From positions 55,737-119,736 of the forward strand of contig CAMBEP010000010.1 of assembly GCA_945865635.1 (NCBI GenBank): a DNA stretch of 64,000 bases, written 5' to 3'. Shown here piece by piece: positions 45,601 to 54,504 of the stretch. A model generated the notes under the pieces. It was not told the origin of the DNA. It searched no databases and saw only the letters and a list, made by a program, of their open reading frames with translations. The stretch is from Candidatus Kuenenia stuttgartensis (GTDB taxonomy: Bacteria > Planctomycetota > Planctomycetia > Isosphaerales > Isosphaeraceae). Position numbers and translations under genes: made by a program. Each line of letters starts with the position of its first letter. Within the stretch, counting starts at the first letter, position 1.

Positions 45601-46899
45601 AAGCAGTTGTATTATTACGAACAACAGGCAGGATTTATTCCATTCTCAGATAATGAGATCAATTCTCGTACTCTTCAGGAAACGCTTGACTCAAATAATC
45701 AACCGATTCCAAGAGTATACGATATTGTTGTCAAGGACACATTCGGAAATATTCAGGATTATACAGGTATTGAAGTACCAGTGGAACTCCGAAATAAAAC
45801 GAATTCACAGTTGGCAGACCAATATGGCCTGTCCATTGGCGGAGTCGTCTCTCCATCAAATGCAATCGATGGATTTGGAATTATGTCCAGAACTTTGTCA
45901 AATGGTACAACTGTTTCACAATCACCACGAATAAACTGTCTGATTGGTGATTCAGCAACTTATCAAAACTCACTTGATGTGACATCAGCAAAATATACGA
46001 ATCAGATCACTTCTCAAGTTACGACATCAACAGGTGTAAGCGATGTCAATAACTATGGGTTCAGTTATCGGATTGCTAAAGATTCCAACAATTCAAGTTA
46101 TGACACCTATACACTGAAGAAGGGGAATCTAGACAATGCAATCGGGTACAAGCAGTTGAACCTTCTGGTTAATGGTGTTCCAGTGAGTAGACTCACTGCT
46201 CCATCGACAGGCACCACTAGCCAAATTAACACGTTTAACAATACAGCAGTCAAGCTTCCGCTTCGCAAAGGATGGAACCTGGTTTCAGGTAATATGGACG
46301 GAACTGGGAAATCTCGAACCATAATGGTATATGGTGATGTTCAGGGTCCTGATTTGGATCTGACCACACCAGATCCTTATCAACTGCGACGCCAGACAAC
46401 TGACACGACTGGAGTAGTGAATGGTTTTAATAATGGAATATGGACCAAAAACTTTGTCGCAGTGATGAATCCAAATGACCTTGATATTGGATTTTATGTG
46501 AAAGGCCAATCGATTGACAATTCGTATGGTTCGAAACTCTTCACTACGACATTCAAATCATCGCAGTTCAAGGATTCATCAGGGAAATACAATATCACGA
46601 ATGACACAAATTCTGTGATCCTCGATTATTCTAATTACAAGCTACAGCAAACAGGTAAGTCGTTTGATGCAACAAAGCTTGTCACATCCAGGCTCTCACC
46701 AATATCTTGGGATGTAACCGATTTTGCGGGCAACAAGTCCACATTTAGCATCACTATTTATCTTGATGAGACAGCACCCAGAACAGGTGGTTCTGCTGTT
46801 GCCACCGGTATTACGACACCGTCTGTATCATTGGTTAGCCTTCTTGATGAATACGTCATTCTTGATGATGACCTGAAAAAGTTGTTGGGACTGAAATAA
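42640..46899 (+). CDS. Giant surface protein with G8 domain and CEMIP/TMEM2-like beta-helix
   Basis: 1419 residues, ATG 42640 with AAGGA upstream. A basic N-terminus leads to SLRLEPRAESLEEKIVLTDPG (about 35-55), the export-associated motif common at the start of large planctomycete surface proteins; there is no ordinary signal peptide. Residues about 90-200 form a G8 domain (WTDSKNW, GDDARVPSGLTMIYD, IHTLDVEGTLKFNENQSNLMV). The middle has right-handed beta-helix repeats (GRYAVHFHRAG, GWGIVNHSSYVNVDNNVAFNVVGASFATEAGNELG). The combination resembles CEMIP/TMEM2 proteins, which act on hyaluronan; polysaccharide binding or cleavage is a reasonable guess. The C-terminal 350 residues are beta-rich with YIDETAPxTGG-like ending (VTDFAGNKSTFSITIYLDETAPR). 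Terminator follows. Confidence 0.88.
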   Translation: MKNRTATPLHVISRVFNNYDRRRSEIQKNEAMKRKSLRLEPRAESLEEKIVLTDPGLPVTTLVKEHAAMAFLGQFEQHHTTDALNLKISDRNYFLVAQDANTTDNASPLWTDSKNWLKYTYNSNTSQYDVSPYGSVPITGDDARVPSGLTMIYDVTPGLISQGPVTLDPAKDMRIHTLDVEGTLKFNENQSNLMVVETLLVGGEHDPMGAGMNHGMLEIMEPTRDFTDRIVIAAPDWSAFVQNDPANIAGLSMTPGNAFNKYLDPYQFSRGVIAHGMVEMEGADISSYVNIEGGLSKTTNYDLNKVYDETVTTYKTVNNVTTATTALLKGAAYFDVKTTSINNWKPGDRIVIAGTDQNAVNSGTGKSSDEEGLIKEITDLGGGQSRVYYRVSVVVGADPKNPLKPAVEIRSQLQFNHLVPLDPATNLPLAGQSIQVANISRNVIIQSENPYQIMARGHVMFMHTTDVNVCGVGFYGLGRSDKRTVVDDPQFYTQALIDAEKLTNTLLDLNAKPGDLISGTGLNPRGRYAVHFHRAGIDETNPNNPVLTSTMPAEICDSAVVDSPGWGIVNHSSYVNVDNNVAFNVVGASFATEAGNELGRFVGNLAIKGIGANKGEGIESRKFKQDFGFMGDGFWFQGPSVDVRNNIAVSQKHDGFVFFTVGLDQKYTFIKRDAANNAIDSTGAVTTDPTKYVLETRVQPAVLNTNMFVTMGEDSNAATSTSAYSNGKYTSAVINSLGGNQNLVPVGNVPILRFLNNTVYATGTGMESWFHQLNSDASKTPDTTIEGFDTFNLRGSAMFDPYTNNVTVKNARFYGVVSLFDKRTLDPNDPLKTIVVTTLDSKTPSKLIVVRQNGFNYSGTAMARNSVTANFNYDNVSIRGYDVGIDMPVNGDNIVTSGTYQNTQNIIITTANSRTRTVMIQDGTNQPVDFVELSDRIDKNIARLNLRLYTNYNPKDRDITRMFNPDVINIGTVWLNSFELTGLTSQVKQLYYYEQQAGFIPFSDNEINSRTLQETLDSNNQPIPRVYDIVVKDTFGNIQDYTGIEVPVELRNKTNSQLADQYGLSIGGVVSPSNAIDGFGIMSRTLSNGTTVSQSPRINCLIGDSATYQNSLDVTSAKYTNQITSQVTTSTGVSDVNNYGFSYRIAKDSNNSSYDTYTLKKGNLDNAIGYKQLNLLVNGVPVSRLTAPSTGTTSQINTFNNTAVKLPLRKGWNLVSGNMDGTGKSRTIMVYGDVQGPDLDLTTPDPYQLRRQTTDTTGVVNGFNNGIWTKNFVAVMNPNDLDIGFYVKGQSIDNSYGSKLFTTTFKSSQFKDSSGKYNITNDTNSVILDYSNYKLQQTGKSFDATKLVTSRLSPISWDVTDFAGNKSTFSITIYLDETAPRTGGSAVATGITTPSVSLVSLLDEYVILDDDLKKLLGLK

Positions 46900-46923
46900 T
46901 CATCGTCCCAGATTCCAGATTTT

Positions 46924-46958
46924 AAAACAGCACAAGCTTTTGGCTTGTGCTGTTTTTT
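46924..46958 (+). terminator. Intrinsic terminator of G8 surface protein
   Basis: AAAACAGCACAAGC (46924-46937) pairs with GCTTGTGCTGTTTT (46943-46956) around a 5-base loop, followed by TT; the T run is 6 bases (46953-46958). It lies 25 bases after the stop. Confidence 0.92.
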
Positions 46959-47080
46959 AGATTTTGATTGAGATTCCAGGAATCTGCTATTGTCATAACC
47001 GGTCAATTCAATTATATATTCCATTTGATCATGCATGAGGTCTTGGTGAATTGCGGTTTGATCTGAAAAGGCTGTTTTTG

Positions 47081-48175
47081 ATGAACAAAAACCAGAAACA
47101 TGAATCTGAATGGCGAGTGCATTCGCCACATATTAAGCTACCACTTGTGTGTCTCATATTGCCTGTTCACGACGAACAGGCCAATCTCGTGGTTTTATAT
47201 GATCGGCTGGTTGACGTTCTGAGTCGTTGTTCCAGTGATTGGAACATGATTTTTGTGGATGATGGGAGCCGCGATCTTGGACCTCAAATTTTGTCTAGGT
47301 TGTCAGGTTCTGATCCGCGTGTGACAGTCATCACTCTGGCCCGCAATTTTGGACATCAGGCATCTGTAACGGTGGGCTTGGGGTATTTACAGGATCATCC
47401 AGTCTATGATATTGCGATTGTTATGGATACGGATTTACAGGATCCACCAGAACTTATTCCTGATATGATTAGTCATTGGCAGTCGGGATCGGATATTGTT
47501 CATGCCATACGAAAAAACCGTCGCGAATCAGCTCTAAAATGTTTTGCATATTGGTTTTTCTATCGTATTTATAAGGCTTTGGCAGAGGTCGACGTCCCTC
47601 TTGATTCAGGCGATTTCTGCCTCCTTTCAGCACGAGCGGTGGATGCATTAAACCAGTTACCTGAACGGGCCCGATTTCACCGTGGTCTTCGAGCTTACAT
47701 AGGATTTAAACAGACGGCCCTGCCCTATGATCGTCCGGAACGCTTTTCTGGTCAGACGAAATACAGTTTAACGAAACTTATGGGGCTTGCACTTGATGGT
47801 CTGGTTTGCTTCTCATCTGTACCCTTGCGGCTGGTCAGTCTGATGGGAATTGGAACTTTTCTTTTGTCCATTCTCATTCTGATATGGGTTCTGGCTGATG
47901 CGATTTCAGGTCACACTGCACCTCGTGGTTGGGCCAGTCTGGCTGCACTAGTATTGCTTTCTGCATCGGTTCAGATGATTGCTTTGGGGATTGTGGGCGA
48001 ATATCTTCGTCAGATATTTCTTGAAACCAAGGGTCGTCCAGCCGCCATTATTTCAAACATCTCAGGCCTGGGCATGGCTTCCAATCAAAATAGGAACAGG
48101 ACTGAAACAGTATTTCATCGATCGTTCGCAACAAAACAGTGTTCTGAGTTGTATGATTCTGGCGAAGAAATATGA
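47081..48175 (+). CDS. DPM1/GtrB-like family 2 glycosyltransferase with C-terminal membrane helices
   Basis: 365 residues from ATG 47081 (AAAAGG upstream; the frame is open from a TTG at 47051). LPVHDEQANLVVLYDRL and MIFVDDGSRDLGPQIL are the GT-A start. IVMDTDLQDPPELIPDMI holds the DxD metal motif typical of GtrB/DPM1 enzymes, which make polyprenyl-phosphate sugars. Two C-terminal helices (LVSLMGIGTFLLSILILIWVLA and WASLAALVLLSASVQMIALGIVGEYLRQIF) match GtrB. It could donate sugar to a GT-C enzyme such as the one at 169. It overlaps the next gene by 4 bp. Confidence 0.88.
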   Translation: MNKNQKHESEWRVHSPHIKLPLVCLILPVHDEQANLVVLYDRLVDVLSRCSSDWNMIFVDDGSRDLGPQILSRLSGSDPRVTVITLARNFGHQASVTVGLGYLQDHPVYDIAIVMDTDLQDPPELIPDMISHWQSGSDIVHAIRKNRRESALKCFAYWFFYRIYKALAEVDVPLDSGDFCLLSARAVDALNQLPERARFHRGLRAYIGFKQTALPYDRPERFSGQTKYSLTKLMGLALDGLVCFSSVPLRLVSLMGIGTFLLSILILIWVLADAISGHTAPRGWASLAALVLLSASVQMIALGIVGEYLRQIFLETKGRPAAIISNISGLGMASNQNRNRTETVFHRSFATKQCSELYDSGEEI

Positions 48176-48990
48176 TTGAAATCTGGAATGAAACTTCGTC
48201 GGTAAATGCTGATGACCACATGCCGCAAGAGATTCTGATACGGCTTTCTAAGCATGTTTCTGATCATCCCTGGTGGCATGCACGGGCTAGGTTGGTGGCC
48301 AGAATTATAGAGCAAAAACTAGGCCCAGGCAGTCATCGGGTTTTGGATGCAGGCTGCGGATGGGGTGTTACGCTGACATATTTAGAGCGGTGTGGGCATG
48401 ATGTGTCAGGCTTGGATGTTGGCCGACCGGCTCTTGAACTTCTCGATAAACCGATTCGCAATCTAATTCTTGGCGATATTCAGGCGGGTCCAGTTCCGGA
48501 ACATGCGATCGGGAGTTTCGATGTCGTTCTGGCTTTGGATGTTTTGGAACATCTGGACGATGATCAAGTAGCACTGTTCCATTTGTCACAACTTGTAAGG
48601 CCTGGTGGCCTTGTTATCGTCACGGTACCGGCGGGGCCTGATTTATGGTCTGAATTCGACGAAATTCAAGGCCATCGCAAGCGTTATATCAAAGATGAAC
48701 TGACACGACTATTTTCTGAATCTGCCTACTTTGATTCATTTCAAGTCAGTTATTGCTGGCCCTGGCTAATTGGGCCTGCTCGGTGGACGAGGCGCCGAGG
48801 AGTCAAATCCAATAAAAAATACAGTCGACATTCGTGGGAGATATATGAGGAACATGTCAGACCAGTTTCCTGGCCTGTCAGGTTTGTCATGAATGGGTTA
48901 TTTTGGGTGAGCCAATGGCGCATCACAGGAGCTGGTGAACGAAGTGGAACCTCTTTGTTGGCATATGGTTATCGATGCCAAGAAGAATGA
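48172..48990 (+). CDS. Class I SAM-dependent methyltransferase
   Basis: 272 residues. VLDAGCGWGVTLTYLERCGHDVSGLDVG (57-84) is SAM motif I plus the acidic strand 2 end, and FDVVLALDVLEHLDDDQ with GGLVIVTVPAGPDLWSEFDE completes the fold. The C-terminal third has a hydrophobic, Trp-rich stretch (VSYCWPWLIGPARWTRRR, PVRFVMNGLFWVSQWRITGAG), as in methyltransferases that work near the membrane on lipid-linked substrates. Translationally coupled to the GT2 upstream (ATGA overlap), so its substrate is probably the product of that enzyme or a shared intermediate. Confidence 0.87.
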   Translation: MIEIWNETSSVNADDHMPQEILIRLSKHVSDHPWWHARARLVARIIEQKLGPGSHRVLDAGCGWGVTLTYLERCGHDVSGLDVGRPALELLDKPIRNLILGDIQAGPVPEHAIGSFDVVLALDVLEHLDDDQVALFHLSQLVRPGGLVIVTVPAGPDLWSEFDEIQGHRKRYIKDELTRLFSESAYFDSFQVSYCWPWLIGPARWTRRRGVKSNKKYSRHSWEIYEEHVRPVSWPVRFVMNGLFWVSQWRITGAGERSGTSLLAYGYRCQEE

Positions 48991-48993
48991 TTG

Positions 48994-50592
48994 TCAAGAG
49001 TTGATCTCGACAGTTGCAAGTTTGCGTGGTGTGAGTCGCCCGGCGGTATCGGCAGTAGTTTGGTCGATGCTTTTTTCTTCATGATATTCGGCATCGGTAT
49101 TAACGCACCAAGGGTCGAAAGGACCTTGACCCATGATATTTCGGGCGGACAGAAATGCGGTCATCATGGAATGGTCCTGATTATTATATTTGTGCATGCC
49201 ATTGCGGCCTGCAACTTGCAAATTATCAAGCCCAGCCAGCCATTTACGAATGATTTCAACATTTTGCTGATATTCATCGTCGTAAACCGGATAGGCTTTG
49301 GGCATGCGAACCACGCAGCCATCCACCACTTTGGATGGGTCAACCAGCCCGATCTGGCCGATTTCGGTTTTGCCGAGCTCGATGAGTTCCTGGTCGCTCA
49401 TTCGCCAGAGTCCATCGCCTTCGAAACAGAAATATTCGAGGCCAAGGCTTGATTTCGAAGGGTCAGGCACCATATAAGGCGACCAGTTCTTGAAATTCTG
49501 GACCCTGCCGAGTTTCACTTCCGGGTCATGAACATAGATCCACGTATCCGGAAATGTGTCGACTTGATCAGCGATCAGGACGACCGTGAGAAAATCACGA
49601 TATTTCAAAGCGTCGGCGGCAACTTGAACCTCGGCTGGAGGTGGTGGATCCATGATTTTCACGAGAGTTCGGAGCGGTAGGGTGGAAATGAAATGTCGAC
49701 CGGTATGGCGAGTTTCATTCCCATCTGAATCGCGGCAGATAAAGGCTGTCACGCGGGTGCCATCGTGTTCAACACGATTCACGCGTGAATCGTGGTCGAC
49801 CCGGTTCCCGCCTTCGCGGATACGGTCACGGGCCGCTTCCCACATCTGGCCTGGGCCAAATTTGGGATAATGAAATTCGTCGATCAGAGTTTTAATGACA
49901 GCACCTTTGCCGGCTTTGCGAAATGGCTTGAAAAGCACACTCGTCACGGCGTTGATCAGCGATAATCCCTTGATGCGCTGGGCGGCCCAGTCGGCAGAGA
50001 TTTCGGTTGTTGGCATGCCCCAGACCTTTTCCGTGTAGGCCTTGAAAAAGGTTTGGAAGAGCTTTCGCCCGAATCGATTGACGACCCAGTCTTCAAAGCT
50101 TCGTTCGGGCTTGATGGGCTTGATTCGTGCCTTGAAATAGCTGAGCAGAATGGTTGCCGAGCAGATGGGGCCGAGCTTCAGGAAGGCATCTACCGGCTTG
50201 AGCGGATAGTCAAAGAACTTGCGATTGTAATAGATTCGGCTCAGGCGTGGGCGTTTCAGGAACTGATCGCCGAGAATTTCGTTCCAGAGGCGATTGACTT
50301 CGTCGTTTTTCGAGAAAAAACGATGACCACCGATATCAAATCGATAGCCTTTATAGGTATCGGTGCGGCTGATTCCGCCGACTAGATTTGCTTCGGATTC
50401 GAGAACCACGCACGGGAATCCGCTTTTGGTGAGTTCATAAGCGGCGGTCAGGCCTGCTGGCCCACCGCCTGCAATGATGGTGGAACCGCCCATGGGCTGT
50501 GTGAAGATCGCGTGGGGCGGCCTTGCAGAGCCATATGGCGTTGTATTCGTAGGATTTAAAGAATCTGTACGGGGTGCGGCCTTGACGTCCAT
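48994..50592 (-). CDS. FAD-dependent amine-oxidase-like oxidoreductase (UGM/protoporphyrinogen-oxidase-like)
   Basis: 532 residues. TIIAGGGPAGLTAAYELTKSGFPCVVLES (about 38-66) is the Rossmann FAD motif. VGGISRTDTYKGYRFDIGGHRFFSK is the GG-doublet and the GGHRFF motif seen in UDP-galactopyranose-mutase-like and HemY-like flavoproteins. AYTEKVWGMPTTEISADWAAQRIKGLSL is conserved in a branch often found beside polysaccharide genes. Exact reaction unknown: isomerisation or oxidation of a sugar or lipid. The first 35 residues are polar and may be an extension. It is convergent with the methyltransferase (3 bp apart) and divergent from RmlA. Confidence 0.85.
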   Translation of the reverse strand: MDVKAAPRTDSLNPTNTTPYGSARPPHAIFTQPMGGSTIIAGGGPAGLTAAYELTKSGFPCVVLESEANLVGGISRTDTYKGYRFDIGGHRFFSKNDEVNRLWNEILGDQFLKRPRLSRIYYNRKFFDYPLKPVDAFLKLGPICSATILLSYFKARIKPIKPERSFEDWVVNRFGRKLFQTFFKAYTEKVWGMPTTEISADWAAQRIKGLSLINAVTSVLFKPFRKAGKGAVIKTLIDEFHYPKFGPGQMWEAARDRIREGGNRVDHDSRVNRVEHDGTRVTAFICRDSDGNETRHTGRHFISTLPLRTLVKIMDPPPPAEVQVAADALKYRDFLTVVLIADQVDTFPDTWIYVHDPEVKLGRVQNFKNWSPYMVPDPSKSSLGLEYFCFEGDGLWRMSDQELIELGKTEIGQIGLVDPSKVVDGCVVRMPKAYPVYDDEYQQNVEIIRKWLAGLDNLQVAGRNGMHKYNNQDHSMMTAFLSARNIMGQGPFDPWCVNTDAEYHEEKSIDQTTADTAGRLTPRKLATVEINS

Positions 50593-50909
50593 GGTGCCGA
50601 TCTCTTTGGTGAATCCGTTCGTGAGGCCACCATCCTGGTGGGTTCAGTTAGTGTCGAGTTTATCAGTTCGCGAGGATTTGTCGAGACCATTTTCCAGGTG
50701 AATTTCGAGGACAGATTCCAGAAAATGGGTGAATTTCATAACACATTGCGCAGCAGTCAAAAAACACTGGTCAGAATTTCGTCCTTGGGGTACATTGGTG
50801 ATTGATGGAACTTGCCTTTTTTGAATTGGGTACACGTCGCGGCACGTGGTTGCAGCCTGATTCCAAAAGCGGTCGATTTCGAACAGAAAAAACGGAGTGG
50901 ATCAAGGCT

Positions 50910-51821
50910 ATGAGTAATGAACAAGTCGTCAATCGCCACGGATTCAAAGGTATTGTGCTTGCGGGCGGTTCAGGCACGAGGCTTTATCCGATAACGCGAG
51001 CGGTATCGAAACAGATGTTGCCGATTTACGACAAGCCGATGATTTACTACCCTCTTTCCGCTTTGATGATGGCAGGTATTCGAGATGTTTTGGTGATCAG
51101 TACGCCGGTCGACATAGGCGGATTTGAGCGATTGTTGGGCGATGGTTCGCAATGGGGCATGTCTTTCCAGTATTGCATTCAGCCCGACCCAGGTGGACTG
51201 GCACAGGCTTTTACGATAGGGCGAAGCTTTGTGGGGTCTCATCCGGCCGCTCTTGTTTTGGGCGACAATATCTTTTATGGGCAGGGATTTCAGCCGATGT
51301 TGCGTCGTGCGACCTCACATGCGGATGGTGCCACAGTATTTGCTTATCCGGTGAAAGATCCAGAACGCTATGGGGTGGTGAGTTTTGACGATAGCGGTCG
51401 ACCACTAAAGATCGTCGAGAAGCCGAAGCAGCCTGAGAGCCATTATGCCGTAACAGGATTGTATTTCTATGACAATCAGGTGGTAGATATTGCAGCAGAT
51501 TTAAAGCCATCAGCGCGTGGAGAGTATGAGATAACGGATGTCAATCGGGTTTATCTTGATCGTGGAGAGTTGAAAGTTGAGAAATTCACTCGCGGATTTG
51601 CATGGCTTGATACAGGAACACCTGAGAGTCTGATTCAGGCCGCCAATTTTGTGGAGACAATTGAGTCTCGCCAAGGCTTGAAAGTGGCGTGTCTGGAAGA
51701 GATTGCCTGGCGAATGCGTTTCATTAACGATGATCAGCTTCAGAATCTGGCAGCCAGTTACAACAACAGCTACGGAAAATATCTGAAAGATATACTTACA
51801 ATGGGGCATGATATCGGATGA
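50910..51821 (+). CDS. rfbA: Glucose-1-phosphate thymidylyltransferase
   Basis: 303 residues from ATG 50910 (the frame is open from 50802, but those 36 residues precede the fold). [37 protein letters not shown] is the signature of RmlA/Rfb[16 protein letters not shown] and [18 protein letters not shown] are conserved substrate and metal segments. It makes dTDP-glucose. The partners RmlB, RmlC and RmlD are not in the window, so the remaining dTDP-rhamnose steps must be elsewhere or dTDP-glucose is used for another sugar. It leads a rightward series with the carbamoyltransferase 57 bp downstream. Confidence 0.93.
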   Translation: MSNEQVVNRHGFKGIVLAGGSGTRLYPITRAVSKQMLPIYDKPMIYYPLSALMMAGIRDVLVISTPVDIGGFERLLGDGSQWGMSFQYCIQPDPGGLAQAFTIGRSFVGSHPAALVLGDNIFYGQGFQPMLRRATSHADGATVFAYPVKDPERYGVVSFDDSGRPLKIVEKPKQPESHYAVTGLYFYDNQVVDIAADLKPSARGEYEITDVNRVYLDRGELKVEKFTRGFAWLDTGTPESLIQAANFVETIESRQGLKVACLEEIAWRMRFINDDQLQNLAASYNNSYGKYLKDILTMGHDIG

Positions 51822-51878
51822 TATCTGGATAAGCATGCACACGACGAATTTGTCATACACTATAAATAGGGAAGAACT

Positions 51879-53750
51879 ATGACTGCAATCTTAGGAATAT
51901 CTGCCTTTTATCACGATAGTGCAGCGGCAATCGTGATAGATGGCAGGATAATTGCTGCAGCGCAGGAGGAACGATTCACGCGTAAGAAGCATGATTCGGC
52001 ATTTCCTGCAATGGCTTCCGAATATTGTTTGAAAGAGGCGGGCCTATCGCTTGATGAACTGGATTATATCGCATTTTATGACAAGCCGCTGGTGAAGTTT
52101 GAGCGACTTCTGGAGAGCTACCTGGCATATGCACCTGCTGGATTTAAGAGCTTTGGGATGGCTCTGCCGCTCTGGCTGAAAGATAAGTTGCATACGCGTA
52201 AGGCGATTCGGAGCGGATTAGACCGGCCCGATTTGAAGGCCCCTCTGGTATTTCTGGACCACCACGAAAGCCATGCTGCCAGTGCGTTTTATTCAAGCCC
52301 GTTTGAAGAGGCGGCGATTTTGACACTCGATGGTGTAGGCGAATGGTCAACAACCACTTTGGGAGTGGGTAAGGCGAATAAAATCACACTGAAACAGCAG
52401 TTGCAATTCCCGCATTCGCTTGGCCTGTTATATTCAGCATTCACTTATTATTGTGGTTTCCGAGTCAATTCGGGTGAATACAAGCTGATGGGGCTTGCGC
52501 CTTATGGGGTGCCAGAATATGCGGAGATGATTATTGAGAGACTGATGGATATCAAGCCTGACGGCAGTTTTTGGATGGATCAATCGTATTTTAACTATGC
52601 AGCAGGCCTGACGATGACGGGCCCGAAATTTCACTCGCTTTTTGGCCGTGAACCACGCAAGGCGGAATCACAGATTGAGCAGTTTCATTGCAATATGGCG
52701 GCCAGTATTCAGGCAGTGACGGAAAAAATCATGTTAATGCAGGTCCATCATGCTTATGAGGTGACAGGCCAGAGAAATCTGGTATTGGCAGGTGGAGTGG
52801 CTCTGAATTGTGTGGCCAATGGCAAGATCATGCGTGTAGGGCCATTTGAATCGATCTGGATACAGCCAGCAGCGGGTGATGCCGGCGGTGCTTTGGGGGC
52901 TGCCCAGTTTGTGTGGTATCAGTTGTTGGATAGGCCACGGAATGTGAATCGTGCACAGGACAGTCAGCAAGGCTCTTTTCTGGGTCCGAGGTTTGAGCAG
53001 GACGATATTTCAGCCATGCTTCGACGCGAAAATATACCGTTCGAACAATATCAGAATAGCGACGAATTATACGCCCAGATATGCGAACTTCTAGAGAAAG
53101 AAAATATAGTTGGATTATTTCAGGGGCGAATGGAATTTGGTCCGCGGGCACTGGGCGCTAGATCAATTATTGGGGATCCGCGATCTTCCAAGATGCAGGC
53201 GAATATGAATCTCAAGATTAAATTTCGTGAAAGCTTTCGTCCGTTTGCACCGATTGTGATGCGTGAGCATGCCCATGAATGGTTTGATATACGAAGCGAT
53301 CAGGAAAGCCCCTATATGTTGATAGTGGCTCCGGTTCTGGAAAAGCATCGTGTGCATATGGGCAACAATGAAATGAAATCAATGACGGATGATCCCGACT
53401 TGCGGCGACGAGTGAATATTGTCCGTTCCAGCATTCCGGCAGTGACCCATGTGGATTATTCAGCACGTCTGCAAACGATTGACAGGGATCGTAACCCGTT
53501 TGTTCATGGTTTGCTGAGTGCATTTAATGAGCGAACTGGTTGCCCCATACTGGTCAATACTAGTTTCAATGTACGTGGCGAGCCTATCGTGTGTCGACCG
53601 GAAGAAGCTTTGAGGTGTTTTATCTCGACGGAGATGGATGCCTTGGTTCTGGAAAACTGTGTTATCCGGAAGGATAGACTTGGTCCTGACGCCTTGGAGG
53701 CAGCGATGGCGGCACGCGAGAAATATCTCAGCCAGTTTGATCTGGACTGA
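51879..53750 (+). CDS. Carbamoyltransferase (NodU/CmcH family)
   Basis: 623 residues, typical length. ILGISAFYHDSAAAIVIDGRIIAAAQEERFTRKKHD (4-39) is the N-terminal ASKHA-like start. FLDHHESHAASAFYSSPFEEAAILTLDGVGEW gives the metal-binding histidines of the Kae1-like domain. NLVLAGGVALNCVANGKI and FQGRMEFGPRALGARSIIGDPR complete the family signature. It transfers a carbamoyl group from carbamoyl-phosphate to a hydroxyl, likely on a sugar. The following two genes (SxtJ-like, DUF5989) are its usual companions. Confidence 0.93.
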   Translation: MTAILGISAFYHDSAAAIVIDGRIIAAAQEERFTRKKHDSAFPAMASEYCLKEAGLSLDELDYIAFYDKPLVKFERLLESYLAYAPAGFKSFGMALPLWLKDKLHTRKAIRSGLDRPDLKAPLVFLDHHESHAASAFYSSPFEEAAILTLDGVGEWSTTTLGVGKANKITLKQQLQFPHSLGLLYSAFTYYCGFRVNSGEYKLMGLAPYGVPEYAEMIIERLMDIKPDGSFWMDQSYFNYAAGLTMTGPKFHSLFGREPRKAESQIEQFHCNMAASIQAVTEKIMLMQVHHAYEVTGQRNLVLAGGVALNCVANGKIMRVGPFESIWIQPAAGDAGGALGAAQFVWYQLLDRPRNVNRAQDSQQGSFLGPRFEQDDISAMLRRENIPFEQYQNSDELYAQICELLEKENIVGLFQGRMEFGPRALGARSIIGDPRSSKMQANMNLKIKFRESFRPFAPIVMREHAHEWFDIRSDQESPYMLIVAPVLEKHRVHMGNNEMKSMTDDPDLRRRVNIVRSSIPAVTHVDYSARLQTIDRDRNPFVHGLLSAFNERTGCPILVNTSFNVRGEPIVCRPEEALRCFISTEMDALVLENCVIRKDRLGPDALEAAMAAREKYLSQFDLD

Positions 53751-53817
53751 CACGAAAAATGTTGAAAACCAATCGAAAAAATGAATCCATTCAGGTACCA
53801 GGCAAGAGGGATTGTCC

Positions 53818-54237
53818 ATGAAATGGTCTGACATACCGCGGAGTCCATCTGAGCGAATGCTTCGCCAGTTTGGCGGGCTTTGTTTCCTGTTTTTTGGTGG
53901 ACTGGCCTTGTATGGATCGCTTGTGAGGGGGAATATCACAGGCCCGATCTGTCTTGCCTTGGTTGCAATCGTGACAGGAATTCTTGGGCTGACCAAGCCA
54001 AAGTGGCTGGCAGGTCTATTCGTAGGCTGGATGGTAGTGACATTTCCGATCGGATATGTGATTAGCAGGGTCATTATGCTCTCCGTGTTTCTGCTTGTAT
54101 TTACGCCTATGGCGTTGATATTCAAGTTGATTGGTCGTGATGCACTGGCATTAAGGAAGCGCAAGGGCCCAAACACCACATATTGGGTAGCCAAAACCCA
54201 GCCAACGGATCCGGCCCGGTATTTGAAACAGTATTGA
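53818..54237 (+). CDS. SxtJ-like membrane protein
   Basis: 139 residues from ATG 53818, with AGAGGGA 8 bases upstream. Three to four hydrophobic helices (FGGLCFLFFGGLALYG, GPICLALVAIVTGILGL, WLAGLFVGWMVVTFPIGYVIS, IMLSVFLLVFTPMALIFKLIG) and a C-terminal tail (RKGPNTTYWVAKTQPTDPARYLKQY). The tail and order match the SxtJ family, found right after NodU-type carbamoyltransferases, as in the saxitoxin cluster for which it is named. Molecular role is not established. Confidence 0.85.
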   Translation: MKWSDIPRSPSERMLRQFGGLCFLFFGGLALYGSLVRGNITGPICLALVAIVTGILGLTKPKWLAGLFVGWMVVTFPIGYVISRVIMLSVFLLVFTPMALIFKLIGRDALALRKRKGPNTTYWVAKTQPTDPARYLKQY

Positions 54238-54284
54238 ACCCCTATTTGGACCGTTTGGACTTCAGAGAATGAGGAAACAGCCTT

Positions 54285-54485
54285 ATGAGCGAATCTGAGA
54301 AAAAGTCAGAATTTCAGACAGCGGCACAAGGGCCGGAAGATGGCTTGATCGCTGAATTCATCCAGTTTCTGAAAGAAAATAAAAAGTGGTGGCTGGCGCC
54401 GATTCTGCTGGTACTTCTGATGATGGGTGCGTTAATTCTGCTATCTGGCTCTGCCGCTGCACCATTTATCTACACACTCTTTTGA
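54285..54485 (+). CDS. DUF5989 small membrane protein
   Basis: 66 residues. EFIQFLKENKKWWLAPILLVLLMMGALILLSGSAAAPFIYTLF is the complete DUF5989 pattern: an amphipathic start, KKWWL at the membrane edge, one helix, and the APFIYTLF ending. It follows the SxtJ-like gene by 47 bp. This single-pass protein accompanies carbamoyltransferase and SxtJ in many surface polysaccharide loci; its function is unknown. Confidence 0.9.
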   Translation: MSESEKKSEFQTAAQGPEDGLIAEFIQFLKENKKWWLAPILLVLLMMGALILLSGSAAAPFIYTLF

Positions 54486-54504
54486 CAGGAAAAACGGACT
54501 GAAA

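Noticed and set aside
53460..54194. 244-codon frame on the minus strand
   Set aside because: Shadow of the carbamoyltransferase end and the SxtJ-like gene; no domain recognised.
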